Positions 26,534-35,553 of a DNA stretch of 64,000 bases are shown here, one piece after another. The notes below the pieces were generated by a model. That model was not told the DNA's origin, ran no database searches, and saw only the letters and a program-made list of their open reading frames with translations. The DNA lies in contig NZ_CP030053.1 of assembly GCF_004114955.1 (NCBI RefSeq), positions 1,860,001-1,924,000 on the forward strand. The letters are read 5' to 3'. The DNA comes from Bradyrhizobium guangzhouense. Lineage in GTDB: Bacteria > Pseudomonadota > Alphaproteobacteria > Rhizobiales > Xanthobacteraceae. Made by a program: the position numbers and the translations under genes. The first letter of the stretch is position 1. Every line of letters starts with the position of its first letter.

Positions 26534-27454
26534 ATGAGCTTCCCCGACATCACCCCTTCACTCAAAGCCGCGATGCCTGAGCTGCGCGGCCGGCTGCTGG
26601 CGAACCAGTCGCTGGCCGAGCTGACCTGGTTTCGCGTCGGTGGTCCGGCGCAGGCTCTGTTCACGCCGGCGGATGAGGATGATCTTGCTTATTTCCTCGC
26701 GCATCTCGTGCGCGACATTCCGGTCTACGTCGTTGGTGTCGGCTCCAACCTGATCGTGCGCGATGGCGGCATTGCGGGTGTGGTGATCCGCCTCGCGCCG
26801 CGCGCCTTTGGCGAGGCTGCCGCGAGCGGCGATGTCGTCACCGCGGGTGCAGCCGCGCTCGACAAGCGCGTCGCGGAGGTCGCGGCTGGCGCTAATATCG
26901 GCGGGCTCGAATTCTACTTCGGCATTCCCGGCACGATCGGCGGCGCGCTGCGGATGAATGCGGGCGCCAATGGCGGCGAGACCAAGGACGTGCTGATCGA
27001 GGCGCGCGGCGTCGGGCGCGACGGCACCAAGCACATCTTCTCCAACGCCGACATGAAATTCGTCTACCGCAGCAGCGGCGTCGATCCCTCCATCATCTTC
27101 ACCTCCGCGCGCTTTCGCGGCGAGATCAGGGATGCAGAGGCGATCCGGGCGCGTATGGCCGACGTGCAGAGCCACCGCGAGACCGCGCAGCCGATCCGCG
27201 AAAAGACCGGCGGATCGACCTTCAAGAATCCGCCCGGCCATTCCGCATGGAAGCTGGTGGATGCTGCCGGCTGCCGCGGTTTGCGTGTCGGCGGCGCCCA
27301 GGTCTCGGAGATGCACTGCAATTTCCTGATCAACACGGGCGATGCCACCGCGCACGACATCGAGACGCTCGGCGAGACCGTACGTGAACGGGTGAAGGCA
27401 AATTCCGGAATCGAGCTGCACTGGGAAATCAAGCGGATCGGGGTTTCCGCGTGA
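26534..27454 (+). CDS. murB: UDP-N-acetylenolpyruvoylglucosamine reductase MurB
   Basis: 306 aa FAD-dependent, NADPH-consuming enzyme that makes UDP-MurNAc. FAD-binding motifs [29 protein letters not shown] and [20 protein letters not shown], and a C-terminal [21 protein letters not shown] block that places it with type I MurB proteins of alphaproteobacteria. Tightly linked to murC. Confidence 0.96.
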   Translation: MSFPDITPSLKAAMPELRGRLLANQSLAELTWFRVGGPAQALFTPADEDDLAYFLAHLVRDIPVYVVGVGSNLIVRDGGIAGVVIRLAPRAFGEAAASGDVVTAGAAALDKRVAEVAAGANIGGLEFYFGIPGTIGGALRMNAGANGGETKDVLIEARGVGRDGTKHIFSNADMKFVYRSSGVDPSIIFTSARFRGEIRDAEAIRARMADVQSHRETAQPIREKTGGSTFKNPPGHSAWKLVDAAGCRGLRVGGAQVSEMHCNFLINTGDATAHDIETLGETVRERVKANSGIELHWEIKRIGVSA

Positions 27455-27456
27455 GC

Positions 27457-27500
27457 GTCATTCCGGGACTGCGCCTGACCGCGCATCCCGGAATGACAAC
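27457..27500. repeat. Short palindromic repeat (family B) between murB and ddl
   Basis: CGTCATTCCGGGA and TCCCGGAATGAC form a 12-bp stem around about 18 bases. Same outer words as the other family B elements, but a minimal version. Confidence 0.7.
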
Positions 27501-27519
27501 TGGATAGGTAACGGAAAAC

Positions 27520-28506
27520 ATGCGCATCACCATCCTCTTCGGCGGCTCCAATCGCGAACGTCTGGTTTCGGTCGCCTCAGCCCAGGCGCTGCATCAGGCG
27601 TTGCCCGAGGCCGATCTCTGGTTCTGGGATATTGAGGACAAAGTGCATGTCGTGCAGTCGAAGCAACTGCTCGAACATGTCAGGCCCTTCGAGGACGAGT
27701 TCAAGCCGGGCACGCGTGGCATTGCGCTGGCGCAGGCGCTCGACCGGGCCAAGGCGGAAGATCGCGTGCTCGTGCTCAGCCTGCATGGTGGCTGCGCCGA
27801 GAACGGCGAATTGCAGGTGATGTGCGAGGCGCGCGGCGTGCCGTTCACCGGCTCCGGCTCGGCCTCCTCGCATCTCGCCTTCGACAAGATCGCGGCCAAG
27901 CGTTTTGCCGCGCTCGGCGGCGTGACGCCGCCTGCGGGCATCGCGCTCGAGGATATTGATGATGCGTTTGCCGAATATGGCCGGCTGATCGCAAAGCCGG
28001 CGCGCGATGGCTCGAGCTACGGCCTGATCTTCGTCAACGCCAAGCAGGATCTCGTCGCTGTTCGCAACGCTGCCAAGCACGAAGAGTATGTGATCGAGCC
28101 CTACATCGCGGGCATCGAGGCGACCTGCGGCGTGCTGGAGCGGTTGGATGGCTCGATCATCTCGCTGCCGCCGATCGAGATCATTCCGGGCGAGGGCAGT
28201 TTCGACTACGCCGCAAAATATCTGCTGTCGACGACCCAGGAGATCTGCCCCGGCCGCTTCACGCCCGAAATCACCGCCGCGCTCAAGACCCAGGCCATGC
28301 TGGCCCACCGCGCGATGTCCTGCACCGGCTATTCCCGCTCCGACTTCATCGTCTCGGAGAAGGGACTGGTCTATCTCGAAACCAACACGCTGCCCGGGCT
28401 GACCAAGTCCTCGCTCTACCCCAAGGCGCTGAAAGCCGAGGGCATCGCATTCGTCGACTTCCTGCGCGGCCTGATCGAGCTCGCTGAGCGGCGGGTGCGG
28501 AAATAG
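27520..28506 (+). CDS. ddl: D-alanine--D-alanine ligase family protein
   Basis: 328 aa ATP-grasp protein. N-terminal ITILFGGSNRERLVSVASA is a variant of the usual GGxSxE motif; VLSLHGGCAENGELQ, FTGSGSASSHLAFDKIAAKR and YLETNTLPGLTKSSLYPKA follow the Ddl plan. Several positions differ from textbook Ddl (for example GGSNRER for GGxSSER). Context between murB and ftsQ supports the D-Ala-D-Ala ligase role, feeding MurF. A narrower or altered substrate preference cannot be excluded. Confidence 0.88.
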   Translation: MRITILFGGSNRERLVSVASAQALHQALPEADLWFWDIEDKVHVVQSKQLLEHVRPFEDEFKPGTRGIALAQALDRAKAEDRVLVLSLHGGCAENGELQVMCEARGVPFTGSGSASSHLAFDKIAAKRFAALGGVTPPAGIALEDIDDAFAEYGRLIAKPARDGSSYGLIFVNAKQDLVAVRNAAKHEEYVIEPYIAGIEATCGVLERLDGSIISLPPIEIIPGEGSFDYAAKYLLSTTQEICPGRFTPEITAALKTQAMLAHRAMSCTGYSRSDFIVSEKGLVYLETNTLPGLTKSSLYPKALKAEGIAFVDFLRGLIELAERRVRK

Positions 28507-28851
28507 TTAGGATTGGTTAACGGCTGGACCGGCCAAAACGCCCGGTCTGGCGCCCAAAACCGGTAAAATGCCGGACATCGTGGCGCAACTGCCTCACTTA
28601 CCTGGGCAAAAAGCATCCCGCGTTAACGAACTTTACCTTTTGTTTACCAGGACGTCCGAAGGTTAACGCTGGCGGCGCATATGGCGTTTTGGCTGCCGGC
28701 GCGTGAGCCGTTTCGGATTGTTCCCGATCGGCGAACGCTTTGAAGGGGAGCGGCTTCTTCTGCTGAAGACCATCACCCGGCCCGGCACGTCCGAGACGTC
28801 ATGTTCGCCAGGACCCGCGCGTCGCGGGCAAACTGTTGACGAGCTCGTGCA
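28507..28851. other. ddl-ftsQ intergenic region, probable ftsQAZ promoter region
   Basis: 345 bases, the longest gap in the dcw cluster. Its right half is rich in GTTAACG and TTTACC words, including TTTA-N7-TTTA at 28632-28646. An ORF of 61 codons (28703-28888, GTG start) crosses into the ftsQ start but shows weaker third-position GC bias. A promoter for ftsQAZ here is likely. Confidence 0.45.
28632..28648. promoter_or_regulatory. TTTACC-N5-TTTACC direct repeat, CtrA-like spacing
   Basis: Two TTTACC words start 11 bases apart, the spacing of CtrA half-sites (TTAA-N7-TTAA), each with one mismatch. A similar element in reverse lies upstream of lpxC (33278-33293). Candidate cell-cycle control site of ftsQAZ. 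Confidence 0.3.
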
Positions 28852-29868
28852 ATGGATGGAGCAGGAAGCCTCACCCGATCGTTTATGAGATCGCTGAGGC
28901 CCCAAGCTGACCTGAAGGCGGCCGCTATCGGAGCGGTCGTGCTTCTGCGCGAGTGGGTGCAAGATCAACGCGCCGAGAAGCGCGCCGCGTCCAACGAGAA
29001 AATCAAGGCCAAGGCCGTCGTCGAGCGCGAGCCGCCGCCGCGCCTGGTGGCGCTGGTCGAGCGCTATCTGCCGCGCCGGGTCGGGATCACGATGACCTTG
29101 CTGCTGCTGATCGGCAGCTGCGGCCTCGGCATCGTCAAGGGCGGCCATCTCCAGGATTTCATCACCGCGGTCAGCGACGCGCGCAACGCCATGGCCAATT
29201 CGGCCGGCTTCCGCATCACCTCGGTCGTGATCAACGGCCGCAAGCAGCTCAGCCAGGACGAGATCCTCGCGATCGGCGGCGTCAGCGGCCGTTCCTCGCT
29301 GCTGTTCCTCGATGCCGACGACGTCCGCGACAAGCTCAAGGCCAATCCCTGGATCGCGGACGCAACCGTGCTGAAGCTCTATCCGGGCCAGCTCATGATC
29401 GACATCACCGAGCGCAAGGCATTCGCGCTGTGGCAGGAGGCCGGCCGGCTTGCCGTCATCGCCGACGACGGCGCGCTGCTCGAACCCTATGTCTCGCGCC
29501 GCTTCCTGTCGCTGCCGCTCGTGGTCGGCAAGGGCGCAGACACCCAGGCCCGCGACTTCCTGGCACTTTTGGCACGCTATCCGCAGGTGAATTCGGTGAC
29601 CAAGGCCGCGATCTATGTCGGTGAGCGGCGCTGGAACCTGAGGCTGAAGGACGGTCTCGACGTCCGCTTGCCGGAGCAGGACGTCGGCAACGCACTCGCC
29701 GCGCTTTCCAGGCTCGACAAGGACGAGCGCCTGTTCTCGAAGGACATCGTCGCGATCGACATGCGCCTGCCCGACCGTCTGGTGGTGCAGCTGTCCGATG
29801 ACGCCGCCAAGGCGCGCGATGATCTCTTCAAGGACAAGAAGAAAAAGAAGGCCGGGGACGCCGCATGA
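28852..29868 (+). CDS. ftsQ: Cell division protein FtsQ
   Basis: 338 aa bitopic division protein. Cytoplasmic N-terminus of about 75 residues, one membrane helix (VGITMTLLLLIGSCGLGIV), a POTRA domain (FRITSVVINGRKQLSQDEIL ...), then the FtsQ/DivIB C-terminal domain. It bridges FtsA/FtsZ and FtsLB/FtsWI. The ATG at 28852 is preferred; a second in-frame ATG at 28885 is possible. Lys-rich C-terminus; it overlaps ftsA by ATGA. Confidence 0.94.
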   Translation: MDGAGSLTRSFMRSLRPQADLKAAAIGAVVLLREWVQDQRAEKRAASNEKIKAKAVVEREPPPRLVALVERYLPRRVGITMTLLLLIGSCGLGIVKGGHLQDFITAVSDARNAMANSAGFRITSVVINGRKQLSQDEILAIGGVSGRSSLLFLDADDVRDKLKANPWIADATVLKLYPGQLMIDITERKAFALWQEAGRLAVIADDGALLEPYVSRRFLSLPLVVGKGADTQARDFLALLARYPQVNSVTKAAIYVGERRWNLRLKDGLDVRLPEQDVGNALAALSRLDKDERLFSKDIVAIDMRLPDRLVVQLSDDAAKARDDLFKDKKKKKAGDAA

Positions 29869-31187
29869 CCGGTCTTGATCGCACCCAGACGCCGAAGACG
29901 CGCCCGATGCCGCACAAGCGCGGCGGCCTCGTTGCCTGCCTCGACATCGGCACCAGCAAGATCGCCTGCATGATCGCGCGGCTGAAGCCGTCGGCACCGA
30001 GCGAAGCCCTGCAAGGCCGCACCCATGCGGTGGAACTGATCGGTTACAGCCAGATCCAGTCGCGCGGCATGAAGGCTGGCGCTGTGATCGATCTCGCCGA
30101 ATGCGAGCAGGCGGTGCGCCAGGCGGTCGGGCTTGCCGAGAAAATGGCGAAAGTGCGTGTCGAGTCCGTGCTGCTGTCGGTCTCCGGCGGCCGGCTCTCC
30201 GGCCAGCTCGTCGAAGCTGCAGCCGATATCCGCGGCGGCGCGGTGACGCCCGCCGATGTCAGCCGCGTCACCTCCACCGGCATGCGCCACGCCACCGGCG
30301 AGGGCCGCACCGTGCTGCATGCGCTGCCGGTCGGCTACACCCTCGACGGCGTCAAGGGCATCCGCGATCCCCGCGGCATGGTCGCGCATCAGTTCGGCGT
30401 CGACATGAACGTCGTCACCTGCGACGCCACCGTGGCGCGGAATCTGATGCTGGCGGTGGAGCGCTGCCACATCAATGTCGAAGCCATGGCGGCGAGCCCC
30501 TATGTGGCCGGCCTGTCGGTGCTGACCGACGACGAGGCCGATCTCGGCGCCGCCGTGATCGAGATGGGCGCGGGCACCACCACCATCGCGGTCTATTCCG
30601 GCGGCCGCTTCGTGCACGCGGCCGGATTTGCGGTCGGCGGGCAACACATCACGATGGATCTTGCGCGCGGACTCTCGGCGACCATTGCCGATGCGGAGCG
30701 AATCAAGACGTTATACGGCACCGTCATCACCGGCGGATCGGACTCGCGTGAGCTGATGTCTGTACCGACAGCCGGTGACGACCAGGATCTGCCGCAGATC
30801 GTTTCGCGCGCCACTATCGCCAACATCGTCAAGCATCGTGCCGAGGAAGTCTTCGAAATGGTTCGGGACAAGCTGAAGGATTCGCCCTTCGCGGCAGAGC
30901 CCAAGGGCCGCGTCGTGCTTTCGGGCGGCGCCTCCCAGCTCACCGGCCTCGTCGAGCTCGGAACGCAAATTCTCGGCCGGCCCGTGCGGGTCGGACGTCC
31001 GCTCGGTTTTGGCCGGCTGCCCAACGAGGCGAAGAACGCCGCGTTCGCGGTGCCGGCCGGACTTCTCGTCTACCCGCAATATGTTCACCTCGAACATGTC
31101 GAACCGCGGCATACGCGGCAGCAGGTCAGGACAGGGACCGGCGGTTATTTCGGAAAGGTCGGACGATGGCTACGCGAGGGCTTTTGA
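29865..31187 (+). CDS. ftsA: Cell division protein FtsA
   Basis: 440 aa actin-like ATPase that anchors FtsZ to the membrane. Phosphate-1 motif ACLDIGTSKIACMIARL near residues 25-40, phosphate-2 region VIEMGAGTTTIAV, adenosine motif VLSGGASQLTGL, and a C-terminal amphipathic segment (GGYFGKVGRWLREGF) that serves as the membrane anchor. 87 bases precede ftsZ. Confidence 0.96.
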   Translation: MTGLDRTQTPKTRPMPHKRGGLVACLDIGTSKIACMIARLKPSAPSEALQGRTHAVELIGYSQIQSRGMKAGAVIDLAECEQAVRQAVGLAEKMAKVRVESVLLSVSGGRLSGQLVEAAADIRGGAVTPADVSRVTSTGMRHATGEGRTVLHALPVGYTLDGVKGIRDPRGMVAHQFGVDMNVVTCDATVARNLMLAVERCHINVEAMAASPYVAGLSVLTDDEADLGAAVIEMGAGTTTIAVYSGGRFVHAAGFAVGGQHITMDLARGLSATIADAERIKTLYGTVITGGSDSRELMSVPTAGDDQDLPQIVSRATIANIVKHRAEEVFEMVRDKLKDSPFAAEPKGRVVLSGGASQLTGLVELGTQILGRPVRVGRPLGFGRLPNEAKNAAFAVPAGLLVYPQYVHLEHVEPRHTRQQVRTGTGGYFGKVGRWLREGF

Positions 31188-31274
31188 TGACCGATTTCCG
31201 CACATGTCTGATTTCACCAACTCCCGCGGCCGCAGGCCGGGGCGAACCCACGCGCGCGTGATCGAGAGGCAAAC

Positions 31275-33068
31275 ATGACCATCAGCATCAACGTTCCTGA
31301 TATTCACGAGTTGAAGCCCCGCATCACCGTGTTCGGCGTCGGTGGCGCCGGTGGCAACGCCGTCAACAACATGATCACGGCGGGCCTGCAGGGCGTCGAC
31401 TTCGTGGTCGCCAACACCGACGCGCAGGCGCTGACGATGTCGAAGGCGCAGCGCATCGTGCAGATGGGCACTGCGGTGACGCAAGGGCTCGGCGCGGGTT
31501 CGCAGCCGAACGTCGGCGCTGCGGCTGCCGAGGAGGTGATCGACGAGCTGCGCGACCATCTCTCGGGCGCCAACATGGTGTTCGTCACCGCCGGCATGGG
31601 CGGCGGCACCGGCACCGGCGCCGCTCCCGTCATCGCCAAGACCGCGCGCGACATGGGCATCCTCACCGTCGGCGTCGTCACCAAGCCGTTCCACTTCGAG
31701 GGCGGCCGCCGCATGCGCACCGCCGAGGCCGGCATTGCCGAGCTGCACAAGGTGGTCGACACCCTGCTGATCATCCCGAACCAGAACCTGTTCCGGGTCG
31801 CCAACGAGAAGACCACCTTTGCCGACGCCTTCGCGATGGCCGACCAGGTGCTCTACTCGGGCGTCGCCTGCATCACCGACCTGATGGTCAAGGAAGGCCT
31901 GATCAACCTCGACTTCGCCGACGTGAGGGCGGTGATGAGGGAAATGGGCAAGGCGATGATGGGCACCGGCGAAGCCTCCGGCGACAAGCGCGCGCTGACC
32001 GCCGCGGAAGCTGCGATCGCCAACCCGCTGATCGACGATTCGTCGATGAAGGGCGCCAAGGGCCTCCTGATCTCCATCACCGGCGGCAAGGACCTCACCC
32101 TGTTCGAGGTCGACGAAGCCGCGACCCGCATCCGCGAGGAAGTCGACCAGGACGCCAACATCATCGTCGGCGCGACCTTCGACGAAGCGCTCGACGGCCT
32201 GATCCGCGTCTCGGTCGTTGCCACCGGCATCGAGCAGGCCGCGATCGCCCGCAACAGCCAGGCGACCTCCGCTCCGGTCGCGAACGCCGCGCCGCAGCAG
32301 GTGCAGCAGGCTCCCGCAGCTCCGGCCGTTGCCGCCGAGAGCCGTCTCGCCGACCTCACCGCGCGCCTTCGCGCCGACAATCAGCGCATGGCCGAGCGTG
32401 CCCAGAAGTTGGAAGCGCAGATCCCGGCCGCCGCACCGGTCGCGGCCGCGCCCGCCGCGCCGCGTCCCAATGTCGAGCGTGCGGCGCTTGCCGCCATCGC
32501 GGCCGCCGTATCCGAAGTTCCGCCGGCGCCGCAGACCTATGGCGACGTCACCGTACGTCCGATCGCGCAGAAGCCCACGCTGTTTCCGGAACCCGAGCAG
32601 GCCCCGCTGGCCATCCAGGAGCCGATGACGCCGGAGACCTTCATCCCGCCGCAGGCCGAGCGTGCTCCGGCTCGCGCACCCCGGATGCCGCGCCTCGACG
32701 AGCTGCCGATGCCGGCCCAGGCCGAGCTTCGCCAGGCCCGCGGCGAGGTGGAAGAAGAGACCCCTCAGAAGACCCGGCTGTCGCTGCTCCAGCGTCTCGC
32801 CAATGTCGGCCTCGGCCGTCGCGACGAGGAGACCGAGGCCCCGATCGCCGCCCGCACCGCTGGCCCCGCCATGCCGGCGCTGCCCGAGCGCAAGCCGCAG
32901 CGGTCGGTGGCGCAGCAGATCGCTGCCAACGAGCCGGTCTCGGAGTATGCCCGCCGGCCCGCGCCGCAGGGACTCGACGCCCATGGTCGCCCGGCACCTG
33001 TTGCGCCGGCGCCACAGGGAGACGACCATCTTGATATCCCGGCCTTCCTGCGGCGGCAGGCGACCTGA
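31275..33068 (+). CDS. ftsZ: Cell division GTPase FtsZ
   Basis: 597 aa tubulin homologue forming the division ring. GTPase domain within about residues 1-320, with [17 protein letters not shown], the tubulin signature [13 protein letters not shown] and the T7 loop around [12 protein letters not shown] very long Ala/Pro-rich linker (about 330-580) leads to the conserved C-terminal peptide [10 protein letters not shown] that binds FtsA. The linker makes it much longer than the roughly 380 aa of E. coli FtsZ, but such length is usual in Rhizobiales. Confidence 0.97.
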   Translation: MTISINVPDIHELKPRITVFGVGGAGGNAVNNMITAGLQGVDFVVANTDAQALTMSKAQRIVQMGTAVTQGLGAGSQPNVGAAAAEEVIDELRDHLSGANMVFVTAGMGGGTGTGAAPVIAKTARDMGILTVGVVTKPFHFEGGRRMRTAEAGIAELHKVVDTLLIIPNQNLFRVANEKTTFADAFAMADQVLYSGVACITDLMVKEGLINLDFADVRAVMREMGKAMMGTGEASGDKRALTAAEAAIANPLIDDSSMKGAKGLLISITGGKDLTLFEVDEAATRIREEVDQDANIIVGATFDEALDGLIRVSVVATGIEQAAIARNSQATSAPVANAAPQQVQQAPAAPAVAAESRLADLTARLRADNQRMAERAQKLEAQIPAAAPVAAAPAAPRPNVERAALAAIAAAVSEVPPAPQTYGDVTVRPIAQKPTLFPEPEQAPLAIQEPMTPETFIPPQAERAPARAPRMPRLDELPMPAQAELRQARGEVEEETPQKTRLSLLQRLANVGLGRRDEETEAPIAARTAGPAMPALPERKPQRSVAQQIAANEPVSEYARRPAPQGLDAHGRPAPVAPAPQGDDHLDIPAFLRRQAT

Positions 33069-33094
33069 GGATTGTTACAATAAGGCAGACACAG

Positions 33095-33130
33095 AAAGGT
33101 CCCGGCGGGAAGCTCGCCGGGGCCTTTTCT
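33095..33130 (+). terminator. Intrinsic terminator after ftsZ
   Basis: A 13-bp stem (AAAGGTCCCGGCG / CGCCGGGGCCTTT, one G-T pair) with a 7-base loop, merging into TTTTCTT. It lies 27 bases after the ftsZ stop and closes the dcw cluster. Confidence 0.85.
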
Positions 33131-33432
33131 TATTCCCCGTGCACATCCGGATTGTCGGTTCAAGCAACTGATTTTAAATCATTAATTACCTGTTGGGTGT
33201 TTCAGTAAAGCTGCCGGTAACGGCCCTAAACCGAGGTGCAATTTGGTTAAGCCTTGGCGCGAATACGGCGGGTTTGGGGTAACAATCGGTAAAAAAGCGT
33301 GAGTTGGCGCTCTTTGAGGCAGTGACTATGGTTTGCCAGTGACTTGGGGATACGGAGATTCGAACGGTCGATCTCGATCGATCAGTCGGGTTGAGTATAA
33401 GTCGCAGTGGGTCGTAGTGGGGCGGGTTCCTG
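33131..33432. other. lpxC upstream region
   Basis: 302 bases without a gene. AT-richer than its surroundings (TTTTAAATCATTAATTACC at about 33172-33190) and containing GGTAACAATCGGTAAA at 33278-33293, the reverse of the TTTACC-type element before ftsQ. Probably holds the lpxC promoter; no exact -35/-10 pair is asserted. Confidence 0.4.
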
Positions 33433-34395
33433 ATGAAATTTAGCCGGCAAACAACGCTTCGTGCGCAAGCCACCGTGGCCGGCGTCGGCGTTCATTCCGG
33501 TCTTCCCGTTACCCTCACGCTTGGACCTGCACCTGTCGATGCAGGTCTTATTTTTGTCCGCACCGGCCTTGAGGGAAGTGACCGCGAGATTCAGGCGACC
33601 GCCGATCAGGTGGTGGCAACCGATTTCGCGACGGTCCTCGGTGATCGCACTGGTCCTTTGATCTCCACGGCCGAGCATGTGCTTGCCGCGCTGCGGGGTA
33701 TGGGCGTCGACAACGCCATCATCGAAGTCGATGGTCCCGAAGTCCCGATCATGGACGGCAGCGCCGCAGCTTTCATCGCAGCGATTGATCAGGCCGGCAT
33801 CATGACCCAGCCGGCACAGCGCCGCTTCATCCAGGTTTTGAAGCCTGTTTCGGTGCGGATGGGCGACTCCTTCGGCGAGTTCCGGCCCTACGCCAACGGC
33901 TTCCGTGCCGAGGTCGAAATCGACTTCACCAATCCCGTGATCGGCCAGCAGAGCTACGGCTTCGACGTGAGCCCCGAGCGCTTCCGCCGCGAAGTCGGCC
34001 GCGCCCGGACCTTCGGTCTGATGGGCGATGTCGCCAAGCTCTGGAGCGCGGGCTATGCGCTCGGTGCCTCCTTCGAGAATACCGTCGTGTTCGACGACGA
34101 GCGGCTGCTCAACACCGAGGGCCTGCGCTACGCCGACGAATGCGCCCGCCACAAGGTGCTGGACGTGATCGGCGATCTTGCGCTGGCCGGTCTGCCGCTG
34201 CTCGGCGCCTACCGTTCGGTGCGTGGCGGCCACAAGCTCAACCACGCCGTCCTGACTGCGTTGCTCGCCGACCGTACCGCCTGGCGGGTCGTCGAGGGTG
34301 AGGCAGCTCGCCGCACCAGCCGTCCCGTGGTCGAGGTCGGCAGCGGTATTGTTGGCGGCCGCATCGCCGCAGCTTACGGGCCGGACGTGTCCTGA
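33433..34395 (+). CDS. lpxC: UDP-3-O-acyl-GlcNAc deacetylase LpxC
   Basis: 320 aa zinc deacetylase, the committed step of lipid A synthesis. N-terminal KFSRQTTLRAQATVAGVGVHSG; zinc ligands in ISTAEHVLAALRGMGVDNA and in the ECARHKVLDVIGDLALAG block (His and Asp); EVDGPEVPIMDGSAAAF between them. Cytoplasmic. Separate transcript after the ftsZ terminator. Confidence 0.97.
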   Translation: MKFSRQTTLRAQATVAGVGVHSGLPVTLTLGPAPVDAGLIFVRTGLEGSDREIQATADQVVATDFATVLGDRTGPLISTAEHVLAALRGMGVDNAIIEVDGPEVPIMDGSAAAFIAAIDQAGIMTQPAQRRFIQVLKPVSVRMGDSFGEFRPYANGFRAEVEIDFTNPVIGQQSYGFDVSPERFRREVGRARTFGLMGDVAKLWSAGYALGASFENTVVFDDERLLNTEGLRYADECARHKVLDVIGDLALAGLPLLGAYRSVRGGHKLNHAVLTALLADRTAWRVVEGEAARRTSRPVVEVGSGIVGGRIAAAYGPDVS

Positions 34396-34638
34396 AGGGC
34401 AGTTGCACCAGGCGGCCAAGCGGCGATTTCTCCGGGAAACTCCTGGTAACCATGATCGACTAGGATTGCGGCGTTTTCGCCTTAATCCGGGCGAAATGCC
34501 TGCCTATCCGATGGGTTAACAATCGTTTTCCGGTTACACCGACGTGGGCGCATGGCAGGCACCACGGACACATTTCGCGCCCATGACGGGGATCATGGGC
34601 TGGCGGCACCGCATCACAGGGCGTCAGGTCTTAAATTC

Positions 34639-35529
34639 ATGTCGGCACAGCGTATGACGCGCGGATATCTCTTGGTTTCTCCGATCGGGACCCGTCGGTT
34701 GCTTCAGGCCGCGACCTTGTTCGCGCTCGCATTGCCGCTGGCCGGCTGCGGCACCGGCGCGCTCTGGGACAAGTTCACCCAGAAGGACGACACCTTCGTC
34801 GAGGAGCCTGCCGACAAGATCTACAATGAGGGCTTGTACCTCATGAACGAAAAGAAGGACATGAAGGCGGCGAACAAGAAGTTCGAGGAGGTCGACCGCC
34901 AGCATCCTTATTCCGACTGGGCGCGCAAATCGCTGCTGATGTCGGCCTACGCATCCTACCAGGGCGGCGACTATGACAGCTGCATCGGCGCTGCGACCCG
35001 CTACGTCACCCTGCATCCCGGCAGCCCGGACGCCGCTTACGCGCAATATCTGATCGCCGCCTCGCATTACGACCAGATCCCGGACATCAACCGCGACCAG
35101 GGCCGCACCGAGAAGGCGATCGCCTCGCTGGAAGAGGTGGTGCGCAAATATCCGAACTCCGAATATGCGACCTCCGCCAAGGCCAAGATCGAGGGCGCAC
35201 GGGACCAGCTCGCGGGCAAGGAAATGGCGGTCGGCCGCTACTATATGCAGAAGCGCGACTACACGGCCGCAATCAACCGCTACAAGGCCGTCGTGACGCA
35301 GTACCAGACCACGCGCCACGTCGAGGAGGCGCTCTACCGCCTGACCGAGGCCTATATGTCGATCGGCATCGTCGGCGAGGCCCAGACGGCAGCCGCCGTG
35401 CTCGGCCACAATTTTCCTGACAGCCGCTGGTACAAGGACGCCTATAATCTTGTAAAATCCGGCGGTCTCGAGCCGAGCGAGAATCAGGGGTCCTGGATCA
35501 GCCAGACCTTCAAGAAGATAGGCCTTTAG
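34639..35529 (+). CDS. bamD: Outer membrane assembly lipoprotein BamD
   Basis: 296 aa from the ATG at 34639 (the frame is open from 34552). A signal peptide ends in the lipobox LPLAGC, then TPR-like repeats with YNEGLYLMNEKKDMKAANKKFEEV and HPYSDWARKS, typical of BamD/ComL. Essential partner of BamA in inserting outer-membrane beta-barrels. The 243-base upstream gap contains GGGTTAACAATCG (34513-34525), a word shared with the lpxC upstream region. Confidence 0.94.
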   Translation: MSAQRMTRGYLLVSPIGTRRLLQAATLFALALPLAGCGTGALWDKFTQKDDTFVEEPADKIYNEGLYLMNEKKDMKAANKKFEEVDRQHPYSDWARKSLLMSAYASYQGGDYDSCIGAATRYVTLHPGSPDAAYAQYLIAASHYDQIPDINRDQGRTEKAIASLEEVVRKYPNSEYATSAKAKIEGARDQLAGKEMAVGRYYMQKRDYTAAINRYKAVVTQYQTTRHVEEALYRLTEAYMSIGIVGEAQTAAAVLGHNFPDSRWYKDAYNLVKSGGLEPSENQGSWISQTFKKIGL

Positions 35530-35553
35530 GTCTCGGCTAGGAAATCTGGTTCC

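Noticed and set aside
31170..33029. 619-codon minus-strand frame opposite ftsZ
   Set aside because: Glycine/arginine-rich shadow caused by the repeated Ala/Pro codons of the FtsZ linker.
34513..34539. GTTAACAATCG plus GGTTAC upstream of bamD as a full CtrA site
   Set aside because: The second half-site is missing at N7 spacing; only the word is shared with other upstream regions.
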